Positions 12,061-24,720 of a stretch of DNA of 64,000 nucleotides are shown here, piece after piece. Within the stretch, counting starts at the first letter, position 1, and every line of letters begins with the position of its first letter. The stretch covers positions 62,001 to 126,000 of the forward strand of contig JADFUC010000019.1 of the NCBI GenBank assembly GCA_019722365.1, in the 5' to 3' direction. A program made the position numbers and the translations under genes. This DNA comes from Lithospermum erythrorhizon (taxonomy: Eukaryota > Streptophyta > Magnoliopsida > Boraginales > Boraginaceae). The notes under the pieces are model-generated. The model saw nothing but the letters and a program-made list of their open reading frames with translations. It was not told the DNA's origin and made no database searches.

Positions 12061-14138
12061 TTTTATATGATATATCTATCTTATTTAAAATAGGCCCAAG
12101 AAATTTTGTATTCAAAAATTGACTCAAAATCCTAATATATGTACAATTTCAATTTTTTCCTCCATTACAACTTAAAATCTGTCAACTTTATCTTTAATTT
12201 TGGAAGGAATTTCTAAAATGACTTCTTCACCCTAATGGGGGACAAAGCGTGAATTTCCAAACTTTAGGGGCAAATTGACCAGATTGACAAAGTTTATAAC
12301 ATCATGTTTATCATCATTATCTGCCCCTGCTTCAAATTGAGAAGTGTAAATATCATTTGAAAAATTATTGAGATCAAAATCAATATTCACCATTTTGTGT
12401 CATGGTAAAGTTTTATGTTAACTACGTATTCAACTTATAAGTTTAAACCCTTTTTTCATTTTAGCTCCAATCTAAATTTCATAAAATAAATCATGTATTC
12501 ATATCTCAAAATATATTTTTTGGAGGTAAATTACTCATTGATCTTTTTGATATTGTGGACACCTTTATTGTGACAATAAATCGTTTGCAAGATTAAGGAT
12601 GGGTGACGGTCGGTGCGATTCGATGTGGTTTTCACACTCAACCTCATATTTATGTTTTTCTCGGTCCGATGTAATTCGTCTTTCTTACTAAATCGGGTTT
12701 TTCGGTGCGGTGCCAATCGATTTTCGGTACGATTTGGTGTAAATTAGTTTCAAGATTCTAAATATCCAAAATTAACTCCAGATTCGTATTTCAACATCCA
12801 TAGATATGAAATCAATCAATAATCAAGGACTATTTGTACACTATTGTTAATTTTACTAAAAATTAAATAACTCAAATTAAAAAATTGAAAAGGATAATCT
12901 ACCTTTCTTATTTAGTGAGAGAGAAATATGTGGTTTCAAAATTGTTGGTGAAGATGTGATCACTAAATCATTGACTTATTGTTCCATTCCATTTAAATTG
13001 ACCATTCAAATATGATTTTCTTAAAATAATTGTCTAGGTCTAATGAAAATTTTAATCCAATGTAAATGCTAATATATTATGAATAATAAAATATTTATTT
13101 GAAATATATAATAAATTTAAAAATAAATTAAATATATATGATCGGTGCCATTCAGTTTACGCTAAAACCGCAAACTGCAAAAAAATTTCAATTTTGAAAT
13201 TATTCAAACCACGTCGGTTTCGGTTTTAAAAAATAATCTAACCAAATCGGTGCGATTCATTTTTTTGATATGTACGTCATGGTAGCGGTTTCCACGCATT
13301 TGATAATAAGAACTTAGAGAAGGAATCGATAAAGGAAAAAATAAATGAACGTATTAGTATGATGTAGAAAAAGAAGGAAAAAATAAAGGCACTATCATTA
13401 ATACAACTATTTTGAATGTGATTCAATCAATATGGTAATTCAACTTCATTTAATTCTCTCTTCAGGGGGCACATAGAGTAGAATTTTTATAATTTCTTAA
13501 TTAACATGTGTTTAGGCCTTGAAATATCAGTATATAGGAACAGAGGGAGTATGATTTATGGCCTAGATGTACAGTCTCATTTTATGGTTGTTGAGTAAGT
13601 TGGGGAGGAATGTAAAACCTAGGTCAATGATTTTTGTTAATAGATAATGTACATAAAAAATTATGAAAAAGTAGTTTGCAATTGGCCTTACACGGCCATT
13701 ATGGCCATCCTGAGACATATGAAATAAACTAGCATTATGTAGACGATTACATGTAAGGCTTTGATGACAAACATTTAAATTATCAAAAAATCCAATATTC
13801 GTAGGGTGCCAAAAGATATTCTTATTCCTTGTCTTCAAAATATGCCCAATCTTAGGACTTCCTGATATGAGGGAAGTACCTTTGGTCAATCCTTGTAAAA
13901 AACCATCAATCATGATGATAATTGAATCAAGGTCAGAATAAGTTGACAATAATAATCATGTAAAAAGAATTTCTGCAACTGATGTAGTGGCAAATTTTTT
14001 AAAATCTCTTCTATAATTTGAATGTGAATCAGTGTCAAAATATTCCCAAATGTCCTCCAGGATTTATGTTGCAATAATTGTATCATTTCCTTAAACAAAA
14101 TTGATTAAGATGATCCATTTAAATGGTTCGGATATGGC
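12061..14138. other. Intergenic DNA with a degenerate TCGGTGCGATTC repeat region
   Basis: No gene was recognised. Between about 12600 and 13260 the motif TCGGTGCGATTC and variants (TCGGTGCCATTC, TTCGGTGCGGTGCC, TCGGTACGATTTGG) recur about five times, a pattern common in decayed plant transposons. A 128-codon minus-strand ORF (13563-13949) matches no family I know. The right margin of the unassigned DNA is set by the gypsy LTR at 14139. Confidence 0.4.
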
Positions 14139-14801
14139 TGTGAAAAGTTAAAAGACGGAGGTAAATTGGATTACTACTCTGAGTGTTTTGAAGTTGCGGT
14201 GATTTAAAGAGGAAATGACAAGCATTAAAGGAGTATGGTTGAATTTACTTTGAAAGTATATTATCCTGGGATGGATTTCTATAAATCCCAGGCGAGAATT
14301 TCGATAATCCCACTTAAGTAAAAGGGCGCTCCGGACCATCAAAGATCACCGAATAAATGGATTGGGCAACAAGATGGTCCGGGGGTGAGGTCCATGTGCA
14401 AGGGGGCCAAGCCATCCCATTTCCGATTCATAAATAGAAGATCCGTTAGCTAATACTTGATTCGGACGGGCTCCATTAAAGAAGACAATTATGGGTTCCA
14501 TTGAGACTATAATTATCCGACATGCTTAATGAGCCGGGAACCGTTCTACTACACGATAGTAATGGGGAAATCAAAAATTTCAATAAGGTAATGGTCAAGC
14601 ACTTATAAAAGGTAAACCTTGGACAAATCAAGTAAGTTCATTTTGATACCCAAAATCTATTTACAGAAACTATACTCACTCAATCTCTTATTGTCTTGAT
14701 CATCAAGTGTTTCATGACACGACGGTCTTTTTGTTTGCGAGCTGCCATTTGGACCCAAAAGAGTATCGGCGCAACTTGGAGGGAGCTTGTCATCCGGTCC
14801 A
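14139..14801 (+). repeat. Gypsy LTR, left copy
   Basis: It aligns with 30053-30766 through several blocks: AAGATCACCGA, AGATGGTC, GGGTGAGG, CGGGCTCCATTAA, AGAAGACAATTATGGG, AGCAnTTnATAAAAGGTAAACC (interrupted by small changes) and CCAAAATCTATTTACA. The ATAAAAGG block near 14607 is a TATA-like core. The LTR appears to open at TGTGAAAAG and close at GGTCCA. Confidence 0.65.
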
Positions 14802-14844
14802 TAGTGGAGACTTGATGAAGTCATAACTGCCCCCATCCCCCCCC

Positions 14845-14905
14845 GCACTTTTCTCTCTCTCTCTGCTCTCTCTCTCTCTCTGCTCTCTCTCCTGCTCTCT
14901 CGAGG
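14845..14905. repeat. CT/GA microsatellite
   Basis: TCTCTCTCTG units repeat in the leader just after the left gypsy LTR. The minus-strand ORFs across it (RESRERERE-type) are low-complexity artefacts. A short plus-strand frame after it (14910-15008, MNPNENDYTEEM...) could be a gag start, but this is weak. Confidence 0.7.
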
Positions 14906-15174
14906 AGAAGATGAATCCAAATGAAAATGATTATACCGAGGAGATGAATTCTTTGAACTGGCTTATTTCGGCGGCCGGCCGGGCGATACCGAATGTTAGG
15001 GACCAATAGACATTAGATGCGGAAGAATGTTGCACTGGGGGGGTGCGCCCCGGATATGGCGAGGATGAGTAAAGGGGACTACGGATCAAATTGTCGGCCG
15101 GTGTCGTGTTTGTCGGGGCTTACACGCGCGCTCCCCAGTCAGAGCAGCAATGAGCCTGTCGGAGACAGCAGAAT

Positions 15175-15568
15175 AACAACAAAAGCAAAATTAAAAGCTC
15201 CCTCCCCCAGCTAGAACTAGGGTACGCCCACTCTTGAGGAGGCAGAAATATCGAAGGTGAAATTCTTCTTTGATTGGCTTTATCCAATCTCTCGCGTGTT
15301 CTAGCAAACTTAAATCACTAGTTCAACCCCTCTTGAGTATGAATCAACTAGAGGTATTAATCAATTAGTGAGATTGCTTTAAGAAATTAGATTTAAAGGC
15401 ATAAATGAAGATTGTTGGCGACTATTTCGGCCCCTGCTATAAATTACACTTTTATTCATATATATTGCAACATATATATATTTAGGTTTGATGTTTATGA
15501 CAATTAAATTGATCTTGGCATTCTATTTATTTAAACAGTTATTTGAAATATGCATGTAACTTCCTTCA
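15175..15568 (+). repeat. Truncated 5' LTR of the copia element
   Basis: It aligns with 25281-25666: AACAACAAAAGC, ATCCAATCT, CGCGTGTTCTAGCAAACTT, ACACTTTTATTCATATATATT and the closing ATGTAA.TTCCTTC. Left of 15175 the similarity stops abruptly and gypsy leader sequence is found instead. Confidence 0.7.
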
Positions 15569-15584
15569 CTGACATCAAGAGCAA
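15569..15584 (+). other. Degenerate primer binding site of the copia element
   Basis: CTGACATCAAGAGCAA directly follows the 5' LTR and resembles TGGTATCAGAGC, the initiator-Met tRNA primer site usual in plant copia elements. Several positions differ. Confidence 0.5.
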
Positions 15585-17417
15585 GTTTAATTTGTATAAT
15601 ATCGATCTAGTATTTTTTACATATAAAAAAAATTATGTTTCTATATTATGAATTTTTATGCCATATGTTTTATAGATGTGTTTATATATTCAAGTACATC
15701 AAAATTGAATATTTTGGTGTTTTGATGATTAACATAATTGTTTATTCATTTTAAAAGGTTTACCATTATTTTTTAATTAGTTAATTATATTTAAAAGGCT
15801 TAAACTCAATTTTTTCAACCCTAACGATTTTTACAGAAACATTGTATTACAAAGAATCTCTCATCCAAAATTTGGAATGTTTTGAATTTTCTAAGTATTT
15901 ATTAAAAAAATCCAAAATTATAATGTTTTCATAAATTACATAATTAATTCTCTGTAATATATTTTTCAGAAATTCCAATTGATAATTTTAAGAATATTAT
16001 GAAAAATTATTCCTATGAAAATCAGAATTTTTTGAGTAGTTTAAAGCCCTCAAAAATGATTTTGAAAAAGATTGAATTAAAATATAAAACTGGAAATTAA
16101 TTACAAAAAACGAACACAACACCTTGCATCGGCTATTCCAGGCACATTCGGCCACCTTTCGCGGCAGTTCTGGTGGCGCGTGTCTATGGGTAGCGGCCGT
16201 TGGCCGTCCATCCATGCTCGTTTTGTGCGGCTAGGTTTTTTGAAAAACCCAATCCGATTTTAAACTCTAGTTTTAGTGTTTTAAAATTTTTGGTAAATTC
16301 AATTTCGGTTTTTTATGAATAAATATCATGTATTAAATTATGATAATTGTAATTACCAAATTTAAAGATGATTTTATTTAATTCAATTATCCATTTTAAT
16401 AATTAACCTTTTAGTTATTTATTTATTAAAAGGATAAACACAATAACAATTATCTAGTTATCGAATATGTAATAAATATAATTACTTGTAAGTATTTATA
16501 TTATTTCATATGCATAAAATAATTATTGTAATAATTATTGAACATATTTTATATATCAATTAATTTTAATTACATATATTTGCATGGATATTCATTTATT
16601 GCATGATTATTTCCTTTCCATGTTAAATCTATATTTAATAAATGCATATTTTATGTGATTTATTTGCCTTATATACATTGTAATGGGAATGAAAATGGGA
16701 TATATTGATATAACCTAGTTTTGTATTTATTTAACTACGATGCACTTAAAAATCGTTTATTCGTTTGTAAGCGGCCAATTTCGATCGTATTTATTTATTT
16801 TATTTTATTCATTTAATTTTCATCCATAAGTTTGCGTTAAATAGTAGTTGGGTTAGTAAAATAAATGTACTATTATGGAGGTATTGAAGATGGCGTTTAT
16901 TTAGAGACAGCAGCAAGCTTAGAAGTTTCAGTTGAAGAATACAAGGCACTGCGAAGTGTTGTAATAGAGACCATGTTAAAGTGCACATTGTGAGTAGCCA
17001 GTGTAATAGTATTGTGATAGGCATGACAATGGATCATATTGAAGTGATTTCCACTTAACATTGTTGGCTTTCAAATGATCGTTTCAAGTAATAAATTAGT
17101 TTAATTAGTTAACTAACCGGTGATTTCCACTAATATTATGGCCTCGGTGATACAATTGTTAGGAAGCATCCTGTAGACATATTGCTAGTAACTTACAAAG
17201 GATTATATTTATTGGTTACATAATTGGTTCGTTAACCTACTATTGTGTTAGTTTCAAAATGTTACTGGTATTTGAAATCCTAGCATAGTAGATCTTGCAT
17301 ACTAATATATTTTGTGAGATTTTGAGTATTGGTATTACTTTACAATTTGTTTTGTAAGTGTTTAACATGATAGATTGCTAAACTGTTGTCTTTTACATAC
17401 TTATTCTTATAGAATTG
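15585..17417 (+). other. AT-rich stretch between primer site and gag
   Basis: About 1.8 kb without supported coding sequence, unusually long for a copia leader. It contains a short GC-rich patch (about 16125-16215, GGCGCGTG and GCGGCCGTTGGCCG) in otherwise very AT-rich DNA, so a further old insertion is possible but was not resolved. Confidence 0.4.
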
Positions 17418-19340
17418 AAATGGCTACCCATCTGGCCTAGTAATGCACTTCAAACAATATTGCATGTATGATGGTAGAAGAAATTAAGCAAGGTCCATTG
17501 TCCATGAGTATTGGAATCGAATATGTTTTATATAAAGGACTTCCTAAGAAGCCTTCTGGGATCACAGATGTGAATACCTAGAAGAAATATGAGTTGCATA
17601 AAGAGGAAACTCTAAAAGCCATGTGTCTTATACTTCTTTGAGGGAGAAAGAACAGTTTTAGGCTCTATTATGATAGGAATCAGGCATACTTAAGCAGTAC
17701 CTCGAAAGCTTTGGAGTATATATCGGAAGGAAGCCGAAGCGAGACATGTGAAATGCAGATTATTTAGTGCTCTTGTTTGATTACAAACTAAGACAAGTGA
17801 TTCGGTGTGTGCTTGAGATAATGGATTTGGCCAAATGTGAGATCTTTTTGGGACACCGATTGATCGAGAATTTAGAGTTTGGCGTAATTATGAGATAAAT
17901 GTAGTGATGTATCTAAGTACATCAAAGGCTATAGAAGATATAAAGTCGACCAAGCCCTCGCTGATGTACATAGACAAATCACCATTCCTGAAGAAAATGA
18001 GTGTTTGGATTTGAACAAAAGGGCTTCTACTGGTGCTAATGTCGTTTTTAAAGCGATAAGCGTGTGAGGCAAAGAAAGAAAGATATCTCATGAAGATGAT
18101 ATGTCATATTACAAACTTAAAGGTTCAAGAAAGGGATACGTAAAGTTCAACAAAAATAGGAAAAATGATCTAACGACCACCAAGCCTAAAGGTATATATG
18201 TTATTGAAGTTTGTACAACTTCTAATTCTACTTTGTGGGTCCTAGACACTGGTTGTGGTTCTCAGTATTTGTCGTAATGTGCATGAACTACATGCAAGTA
18301 GAAGACTCGAAAGAGGAGATATGGATCTACGTGTAGAGAAAGCCGCGAAGCTTGCAGCCTTAGGCAGTAGGATCCTTTAGTTTAAATTTGCCTACGGGCC
18401 TTGTTCTGAATTAAACAATGTAAATTGTGTGCCTTCAATAAGTAGAAATATTATTTCCATTTCCGTTTTGAATAATGACGATTTTTCATTTTCGATTGAT
18501 CCCAATGAATTTAGGATCTCTAGGAATGGTATAATATATGGTAATGCATCTCTCAATAACGGTCTATATGTTTTAGACACATCTATCGAGCAATATAACA
18601 TTAATCTTAAAAGGAATAAGCCTAACGACTTAAACACATACTGTGGCATTGCAAATTAGGTCATATAGCGAGAACCATATCAAAACTTCCTCGGTGAAAT
18701 AATTGAAGGTTTCGGTGCTCCAATCACTCTGATAAGTGTGAATCTTGCGTACTTTGCAAAATGACAAATCACCGCTTCACTTTGGATACAATGAGCGAAA
18801 CAGTGACTTTCATTGGGGATCGTACACAGCGTGTATGTGGGCGATAGATGCGTCTACAAGAAGTGGTTATAATTACTTCATTACATTTATTATTATTGAT
18901 TCACCGGTAGATATGGTTATGTGTACTTGATGAAATACAAACATGAATCATTTGAGAAATTTAAGGAATTTTAAAATGAAGTACAAAACCAATTGAACAA
19001 GACTATAAAGATTCTTCGGTCTGATAGAGGAGGAGAATATTTGAGTTATGAGTTCAATACTCATCTTAGAGAGTGTCGTTACTAGCTTCATCAACGAGCA
19101 CTTCACAACATAATGGCGTGTCTGAGAGGAGAAATAGAACCTTACTTGACATGGTTTGATCTATGATGAGCATATCTGATCTACCAGTTAATTTCTGGGG
19201 ATATGTACTACAAAGCGCGTCAACTGGCGCTTAGTAAATGTCCAACTAAATCAGCATAGAAAACTACTCATGAATTGTGGTTTGGGACGTCGCAAGTTAA
19301 GGTTTTTCTCAATATTTGAAATTTGTGAAGCTTACATTAA
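17418..19340 (+). pseudogene. Copia gag, protease and integrase relics
   Basis: Several frames carry recognisable copia pieces in order. ATGGCTACCCATCT at 17418 begins a gag-like segment (KKYELHKEETLKAM). LWVLDTGCGSQYLS near 18235 is the aspartic protease DTG site. VPSISRNIISISVL and ASLNNGLYVLD follow near 18428-18580. LWHCKLGHIARTISKL near 18640 is the GAG-pre-integrase zinc-binding HxxxH region. CESCVLCK-like and YNYFITFI lead into the integrase core, with LRSDRGGEYLSYEF near 19017 carrying the second catalytic Asp and SERRNRTLLDMV near 19120. Stops and frameshifts throughout show it is dead. Confidence 0.8.
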
Positions 19341-19839
19341 GAAATTAACAAGAGATAAACTCTTGATGGAGTAAATCTTTACTTTATTCGATATCAAAAG
19401 AAACTATTAGTTCTTACTTCACCTACAGCGTAGAAAGAGAATAAAATCTTTATTTGTTGAATGGGAACATTCTTTGAAAAGGGAATATCTATCCGAGGAA
19501 ATTGCTAGAAGTGAATGCGATTAAATGTTGAGGAGCTCAGAGATGTTTTAGAAGTGTTAATGCATGATTGTAGAGGACTGCGATGCGACCTGAGGGTGGT
19601 GCCTTAACGCAGAGACCCAATTCTTCATCCGCCAGGAAGTTGTGGAATAACCAACCCTTAGGAGATCCAATAGAGATCGTCAAGAACCAAACCGCTAGTA
19701 TGGTGAAGCTTTCGTGATAGAAAGTGACGAGCCTACCTCTTGCAAGGAGGCAATGAATAGCGAAGGTGCTAATAAATGTCTGATATCCATGAAATCTGAG
19801 ATGGATTTGATGTACCAATACAAGGTTTAGTCCTTGTTA

Positions 19840-20480
19840 GATTTAGCTAATGGGGTTCGTCCTATTAAGTATAAATGGGTATTCAAGAAGAAACATGACA
19901 ATTATCGAAGCACGTCATTTTTCGGCGAGCATCTCGAAGGTTTCAAAGCGAGTTCATGGCATTGACATGATTAAACTTTATTCACCGGTGGCTATGTTTA
20001 AGTCCATCCGGATAATCTTAGCCGTTGCGTAGTCCGTGACTATGAGATATGACGAATGGATGTAAAGATGCTTTCAAAATGAAAATAAAGATAATATTTT
20101 GACCTCGGGCTTCACGTGTCCTAAAGGATCTAAGGAAGGAATGTAAGCGCAAAAGGTCCATTTTATGGTTTCAAGGAAACATCGCGGTTGGAATCTCATT
20201 TTGATGAATGATCAAAGATTTTTGGATTCGCACCCAAGAAGGTGAGTAAGGTGTTATGATCTGTATGTCGACATCTTAATCATTGGAAACAATGTAAAGT
20301 TATTAAAGTCAATCAAGGATTGGCTGTGTAAATATTTCTCGATGAAAAACTAAGGCAAAGTACAATATATTCTCGGAATCAAAATTCATCGAGATCGAGC
20401 CAAGGCTGATCGAACTTTGCCAGGACACTTATTTCAATAAGGTATTGTAAAGATTCGGAGTGAATGATTTCGAGAAGGGT
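19840..20480 (+). pseudogene. Copia reverse transcriptase relic, N-terminal and central part
   Basis: NGVRPIKYKWVFKKK near 19850 is the conserved start of copia RT. YSPVAMFKSIRIILAVA near 19978 is the following block. Near 20055 the sequence resembles MDVKTAF with changes. LYVDILIIGN near 20262 corresponds to YVDD(I/M)LI, but one Asp of the catalytic pair appears lost. ILGIKIHRDRAK near 20372 and QDTYFNKVL near 20424 follow. The relic stops at an A-run, after which non-copia DNA begins. Confidence 0.8.
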
Positions 20481-21639
20481 CATCTTTTACATAATAACAG
20501 ATTTACGAAAAAAAAAAAAAAAAAAAAATTTAAAATTTTTAGAGTCGGGCGGAGGTGACGGGATATTTTAAATAATCTAGATGATAATATTATTTCGTAA
20601 AATTTTTTTAGCAATTACTTTTTATAATTTAGTGGTTTTCAAGTGGAATATTTTATCTTTGGAATCGGGTTAGGTGGAAATTTAAGAATGCGATAGCTTG
20701 GGAGAAATTAACGAAACCGAGAGCAGGGACTCGAGTTTTTTTAAATATCTAGTCATCTTTATCTTCGACATAAATCGTTATCATCACATTATTAATCATC
20801 TTTTTCATGCTATGGCGAAATATTACTTCCCACTCCCCACCAAAATATCATTTTCCATTTCTCTCTTCGATTGTAACTCAACTTTCAAGGGTCGGTTGCC
20901 TCCCGTCATTCTCTTCGAGTTAAAAGTGAGAAATTTCAAAGGTCACTTCGAGATCTTTCTTAAGTTTTGACTTATAGTTGACTTTTAGTTGACTTTTCCA
21001 TAATTGAATTTTATGATAAATCTTAGTTGGTTATGGAGTTACGCTTGGCGTATTTGAGTGATGAATTCGTGATTTAGAATCGTTTGAGGGCGTTATGGTC
21101 GAGTTATTTTAGGTTTCGGTTGACTTTTTATGTGAATATTTTATAAGACTTTAAATGTGTAGGAGGTTATATTGGGGCGCTTATTATAGTTGTTATGATG
21201 TTAAATTGGTGATTTAAAATTGATTAAAGGGTGTTGAAAAAAGTGAAGATTCAAGTTGAGTTATAATTGATATTCGAATTATAGATTGTTAATTATGGAC
21301 TTGATGATTAGTTAGAACCTTATAAAGTCGATTTGTAATGAGAGAAAGTGATAACATGGAATTTAGCGAGGAATCGGTGGAGTTATGTCCCGGAGTAGGA
21401 TTATAATTCGATAGTTTATCCGTCATGTTAGGCCCCATTTAGAGATAGTTCCCACAGAGTTGGTTATGTATCGCCACAGAAGCATGGTATAGTAATAGGT
21501 ATTGATTATACTTTAAAGGTGTTGTTTAAATTGATCATTGGAAAAGGCGATTACGCTTGATTGTTTTCGAAGGTTTTCTTGTTAGCTAAACGAGGAGGTG
21601 AGTACTTATCTCGCTGGTGTTACTTGCGTGCTTACTTTA

Positions 21640-21800
21640 AAATTGTGTGAACATGTTATTGTGATATGATTATGTAGAGAATGATATACATGTTATTATC
21701 GTATGATTATGTGAGAATGATATGCATATAAAATTTGTAATTTATAATTCACGTGAGAATGATATACATGTAATTGTTATATGATGTTATGTGATTATAT
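21640..21800 (+). repeat. Short repeats of GAGAATGATATACATG
   Basis: GAGAATGATATACATG or a close variant occurs about three times, separated by TTATGTGATTAT-like sequence. It is part of the same presumed LTR. Confidence 0.6.
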
Positions 21801-22369
21801 TACGTAGGCGTTAAAAGGTGGCAGGGTAAGTAATGGCTTGAACTCCCAACTTATATTACGATTTCCATGGCCTTGTCGGCCTTGACTGATTTCTGTGGCC
21901 TTGTAGAAACATGATTTACGTAGCCTTGTTGGCGATTGTTTGACTTACAGGTGTACAGAGATGTTTAGTACGTGTGGTTGGATATTGTTTGGGGTAGAGT
22001 GGTTGGTTGGTAGAGAGGGGTGAGTAAGTTAGGAGTTATCTATGACTTGAGGTGACGAGTATCGGTGACCACATAGTTGGGATTAGTAGGGATTGAGTGA
22101 CTCTCCTTCCTTCACTTGGGGATATGTGGCGCTATTGGCCATACTACGGTATAGAAAATGCGGTTTATTGCTGCTCTTCGGTATAAGAGCGGTATGACTT
22201 CTGCTTTTGATCGCTTTCTTTATTGAATTGTCGATTGTTATTTTTATCACTACGGTATAGCGTGCGGTTTAGCCTTATCTTGGTATAAGAAGCGGTGGTA
22301 TGGAATCTTTTGATCACTTTGTTTGTGTGTGCATTGTCGATGTGGCCACATACTACTTACGGGGGGTAT

Positions 22370-22560
22370 AGCGTGCGGTGTGCCTTATGCGCCTTAGTGT
22401 ATAAGATGATTGTGCCTTATACTTAGTGTATAAGGCGGTGTGCCTTATGCTTTAGTGTATGAGTGCGATGTGCCTTATACTTTGTGTATAAGTGCGGTGT
22501 GCATATACTTTGTGTATAAGTGCGGTTTTGGCCCCTTATCTTTGCGAGGGTATAAGTGCG
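22370..22560 (+). repeat. Tandem repeat of a roughly 35-bp GTGTATAAG unit
   Basis: The unit, GTGCGGTGTGCCTTATACTT plus GTGTATAA, recurs about five times with variation (CTTAGTGTATAAG, CTTTGTGTATAAG). Related CGGTATAG/GTATAAG sequences lie just upstream (22140-22370). It is inside the presumed solo LTR. Confidence 0.75.
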
Positions 22561-23204
22561 AGGTGATTATTGATTAGTCCATTCCTGAGGTAAGGCCGGA
22601 TTGGTATATGCGCGTTAGAGGATGGAGGTATCTTGGTAGGGGATATGAGAGATAGGAGGTTTGATGACTAGAGTTTTAGTAGTTGTTAGAGTCTATTGAT
22701 TTCTTTACGAGAGTGTGTGCTTCTTTGAACCTTCTATTATATCTTCATGTATTATATGCGAGATTTCTAACGGAATTATGTTGTATGACCTTTTTTAGGT
22801 AGTCCACGGATATATGTATTTTATTCATATTTGACTATTATATTATTCGGAATTGAGCTAGATTCCGTATGGTAAGTTCGCCCCACATGTTAAGTTTCCA
22901 CTAAAGCCTCGCGTTAGGCGGCATTTCATTTGCGGATTGTGAGGGCAGCCGATCACGTATCATGTTGTAGCACTTGCCGGCATTACTTTATTTTTGGGAT
23001 ATGTTGTGTATATATATATGGGTTTGTCGTTTCGATGCTCGGTGATGGATTATAAATTTAAAAAACAATTTTGATTTGGGGAAACTTAATTGTGATCACA
23101 TTTTTTGGATGAAGCAATTGTATTTTAAGCGGGTATCACATCGGTTTGGTGACTCAATTGTTCGGATTTTAATGACTACTTTCGGGCGGCCCGACTTAGG
23201 CGAA

Positions 23205-23900
23205 TTAGATTATCCCCATGAGAGATGGAGTTGAATCGGCAAGTCATAGTGCCCAGCTACTAATCTTTGAGATGAACAAAATGAAAGAGACATACCTTAA
23301 CCCCGGTATAAAGTCCCGTCATTAATGCGCCGTGATGTGCACGACACTGACGTGTCATATGCACTAAGTGCTACTAGCCGATGCAAGCTAATCCGGTGAG
23401 TAGGCGGATTGCAATGAAGGAGCATCTTGAGTATCGGGAAAGAACTAAAGATGTATTCTTGGTATATGGTCAACATGAAGAGTTGGTTGTTATTGAGAAC
23501 ACCGATGCCAATTTTGAAACTGACAAAGATGACAATCGTTCCCAGTTTGGGTATGTGTTTTGTCTTAATGGTGGAGAAGTTCCAAACAAACTACTGTAGC
23601 CGATTCTACTACAGAATCTAAGTACATTGCGGCGTCGGACGCCCATGAAAAGCTTGTTGGATTAAGAATTTCGTGGTAGGCTTGGAGTTGTACCTAAGCG
23701 TTGAGGACTAATTGGAATTGTTATGTGACAATCACGGGTACCTGCTTCGAAGCCAAGAAACCCGAGCACATCACAATCCAAGCACATTACCAGTATCACG
23801 ATTAGAGTTATGTAATAGAGGCGATATCAAAGTATGTAAAAGTTGCAACGAGAGGCTAATATCGCCGACTCTTTTGAACCGCTACCTCCCGAGGTAAAGC
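23205..23900 (+). pseudogene. Copia RT end and RNase H relic
   Basis: Near 23230 the frame resembles ATNLEMNKMKE. DVSYALSATSR is near 23351, followed by RTKDVFLVYG (23430-23460) and FGYVFCLNGGE (23550-23580). VADSTTESKYIAASDAHEK near 23598 is the hallmark copia RNase H block (T..S..E...A). CDNHG near 23724 and NRGDIKVCK near 23815 continue the domain to its C-terminus. Frameshifts occur between these blocks. This is the continuation of the element interrupted at 20500. Confidence 0.8.
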
Positions 23901-24705
23901 ATGATGGTATGCATTGAATATAGTCTTAGACAAATGTCGCGGTGGTTTTTTAGGTTTAATAGAGACTCTTGTATACATCTTGTTATGTGAATAAATAATT
24001 GAATATTATGGCTTCTTATATTTCAATACCATTATTTACTATGTTTATATGTCTTAATTTACATATAACCTGTTGGATCCTAGTTGAATGAAAAGTAAAA
24101 TCCTCTAGGCTAATTTATACTTTCTAGAGTGGCAACCCGGAAGTGTTGAAAAGAGAATTTCTTCAAGTCCAGAAACATAAGATAGCCATTCTCCTTGGTC
24201 ATGTGCTGATACTTTGGGGCGACAAGTATTTAATTACCAACATAGTGATTGATTGATGATCGATTTTCTTGGATCGTGAACACATCATTATAATTAATCT
24301 ACTTGGGTTTGCCGGTTGCATAAGCGAGAGTTGGATTGACATTGCAAAATTATAGAAGATATGTATATTTGTGTCCTATGATATTTGCTTAGAACTATTA
24401 AGTTTAAATTCTTAAGACTTACATAACACTAACTATCATGTTATATAAGTTGTGTGCTTTGACTATGTCAGCTTATTTGTCTTCCTTAAGAGGATCGCAA
24501 CGGCATATGTTAGCTAACATTAGTATATCCGTCCCTTGATATACAAAAGAATGAATCTCGGCCACCTCTCTCATGGAGTTTGGGAGGCGGTGGTTTATGA
24601 GAAGCCATAGTACCCTAAGCAGTTCATTTCGAGGTAAAGAAAGTCGTAGATGTTTTCGCTTCTTGGCTTACTTCCAGAGATAGCGTGATAAACTAATCGT
24701 CCAAA

Positions 24706-24720
24706 GGAAAGTGGGAGTTT
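24706..24720 (+). other. Polypurine tract of the copia element
   Basis: GGAAAGTGGGAGTTT lies directly before the TG that opens the 3' LTR, and AAGTGGGAG is the usual polypurine motif of plant copia elements. Confidence 0.65.

Larger units (their letters stand above)
20500..23200. mobile_element. Insertion in copia RT, probable long gypsy solo LTR
   Basis: Copia homology ends near 20500 and resumes near 23205, so about 2.7 kb of foreign DNA lies between. It has no coding potential. The right side contains CGGGTATCACA (about 23129-23139), a terminus seen in many plant chromovirus LTRs (start TGTGATACCCG by general knowledge). The left side is an A-run (20511-20531) where the matching terminus would be expected but is not clear. 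I found no certain target duplication. Confidence 0.5.

Noticed and set aside
13563..13949. A 128-codon minus-strand ORF
   Set aside because: No motif, no neighbouring exon with splice support, and several AT-rich low-complexity parts. Treated as a chance frame.
14657..15006. Arg/Glu/Ser-rich minus-strand ORFs
   Set aside because: They are translations of the CT microsatellite in the gypsy leader and show no other coding signal.
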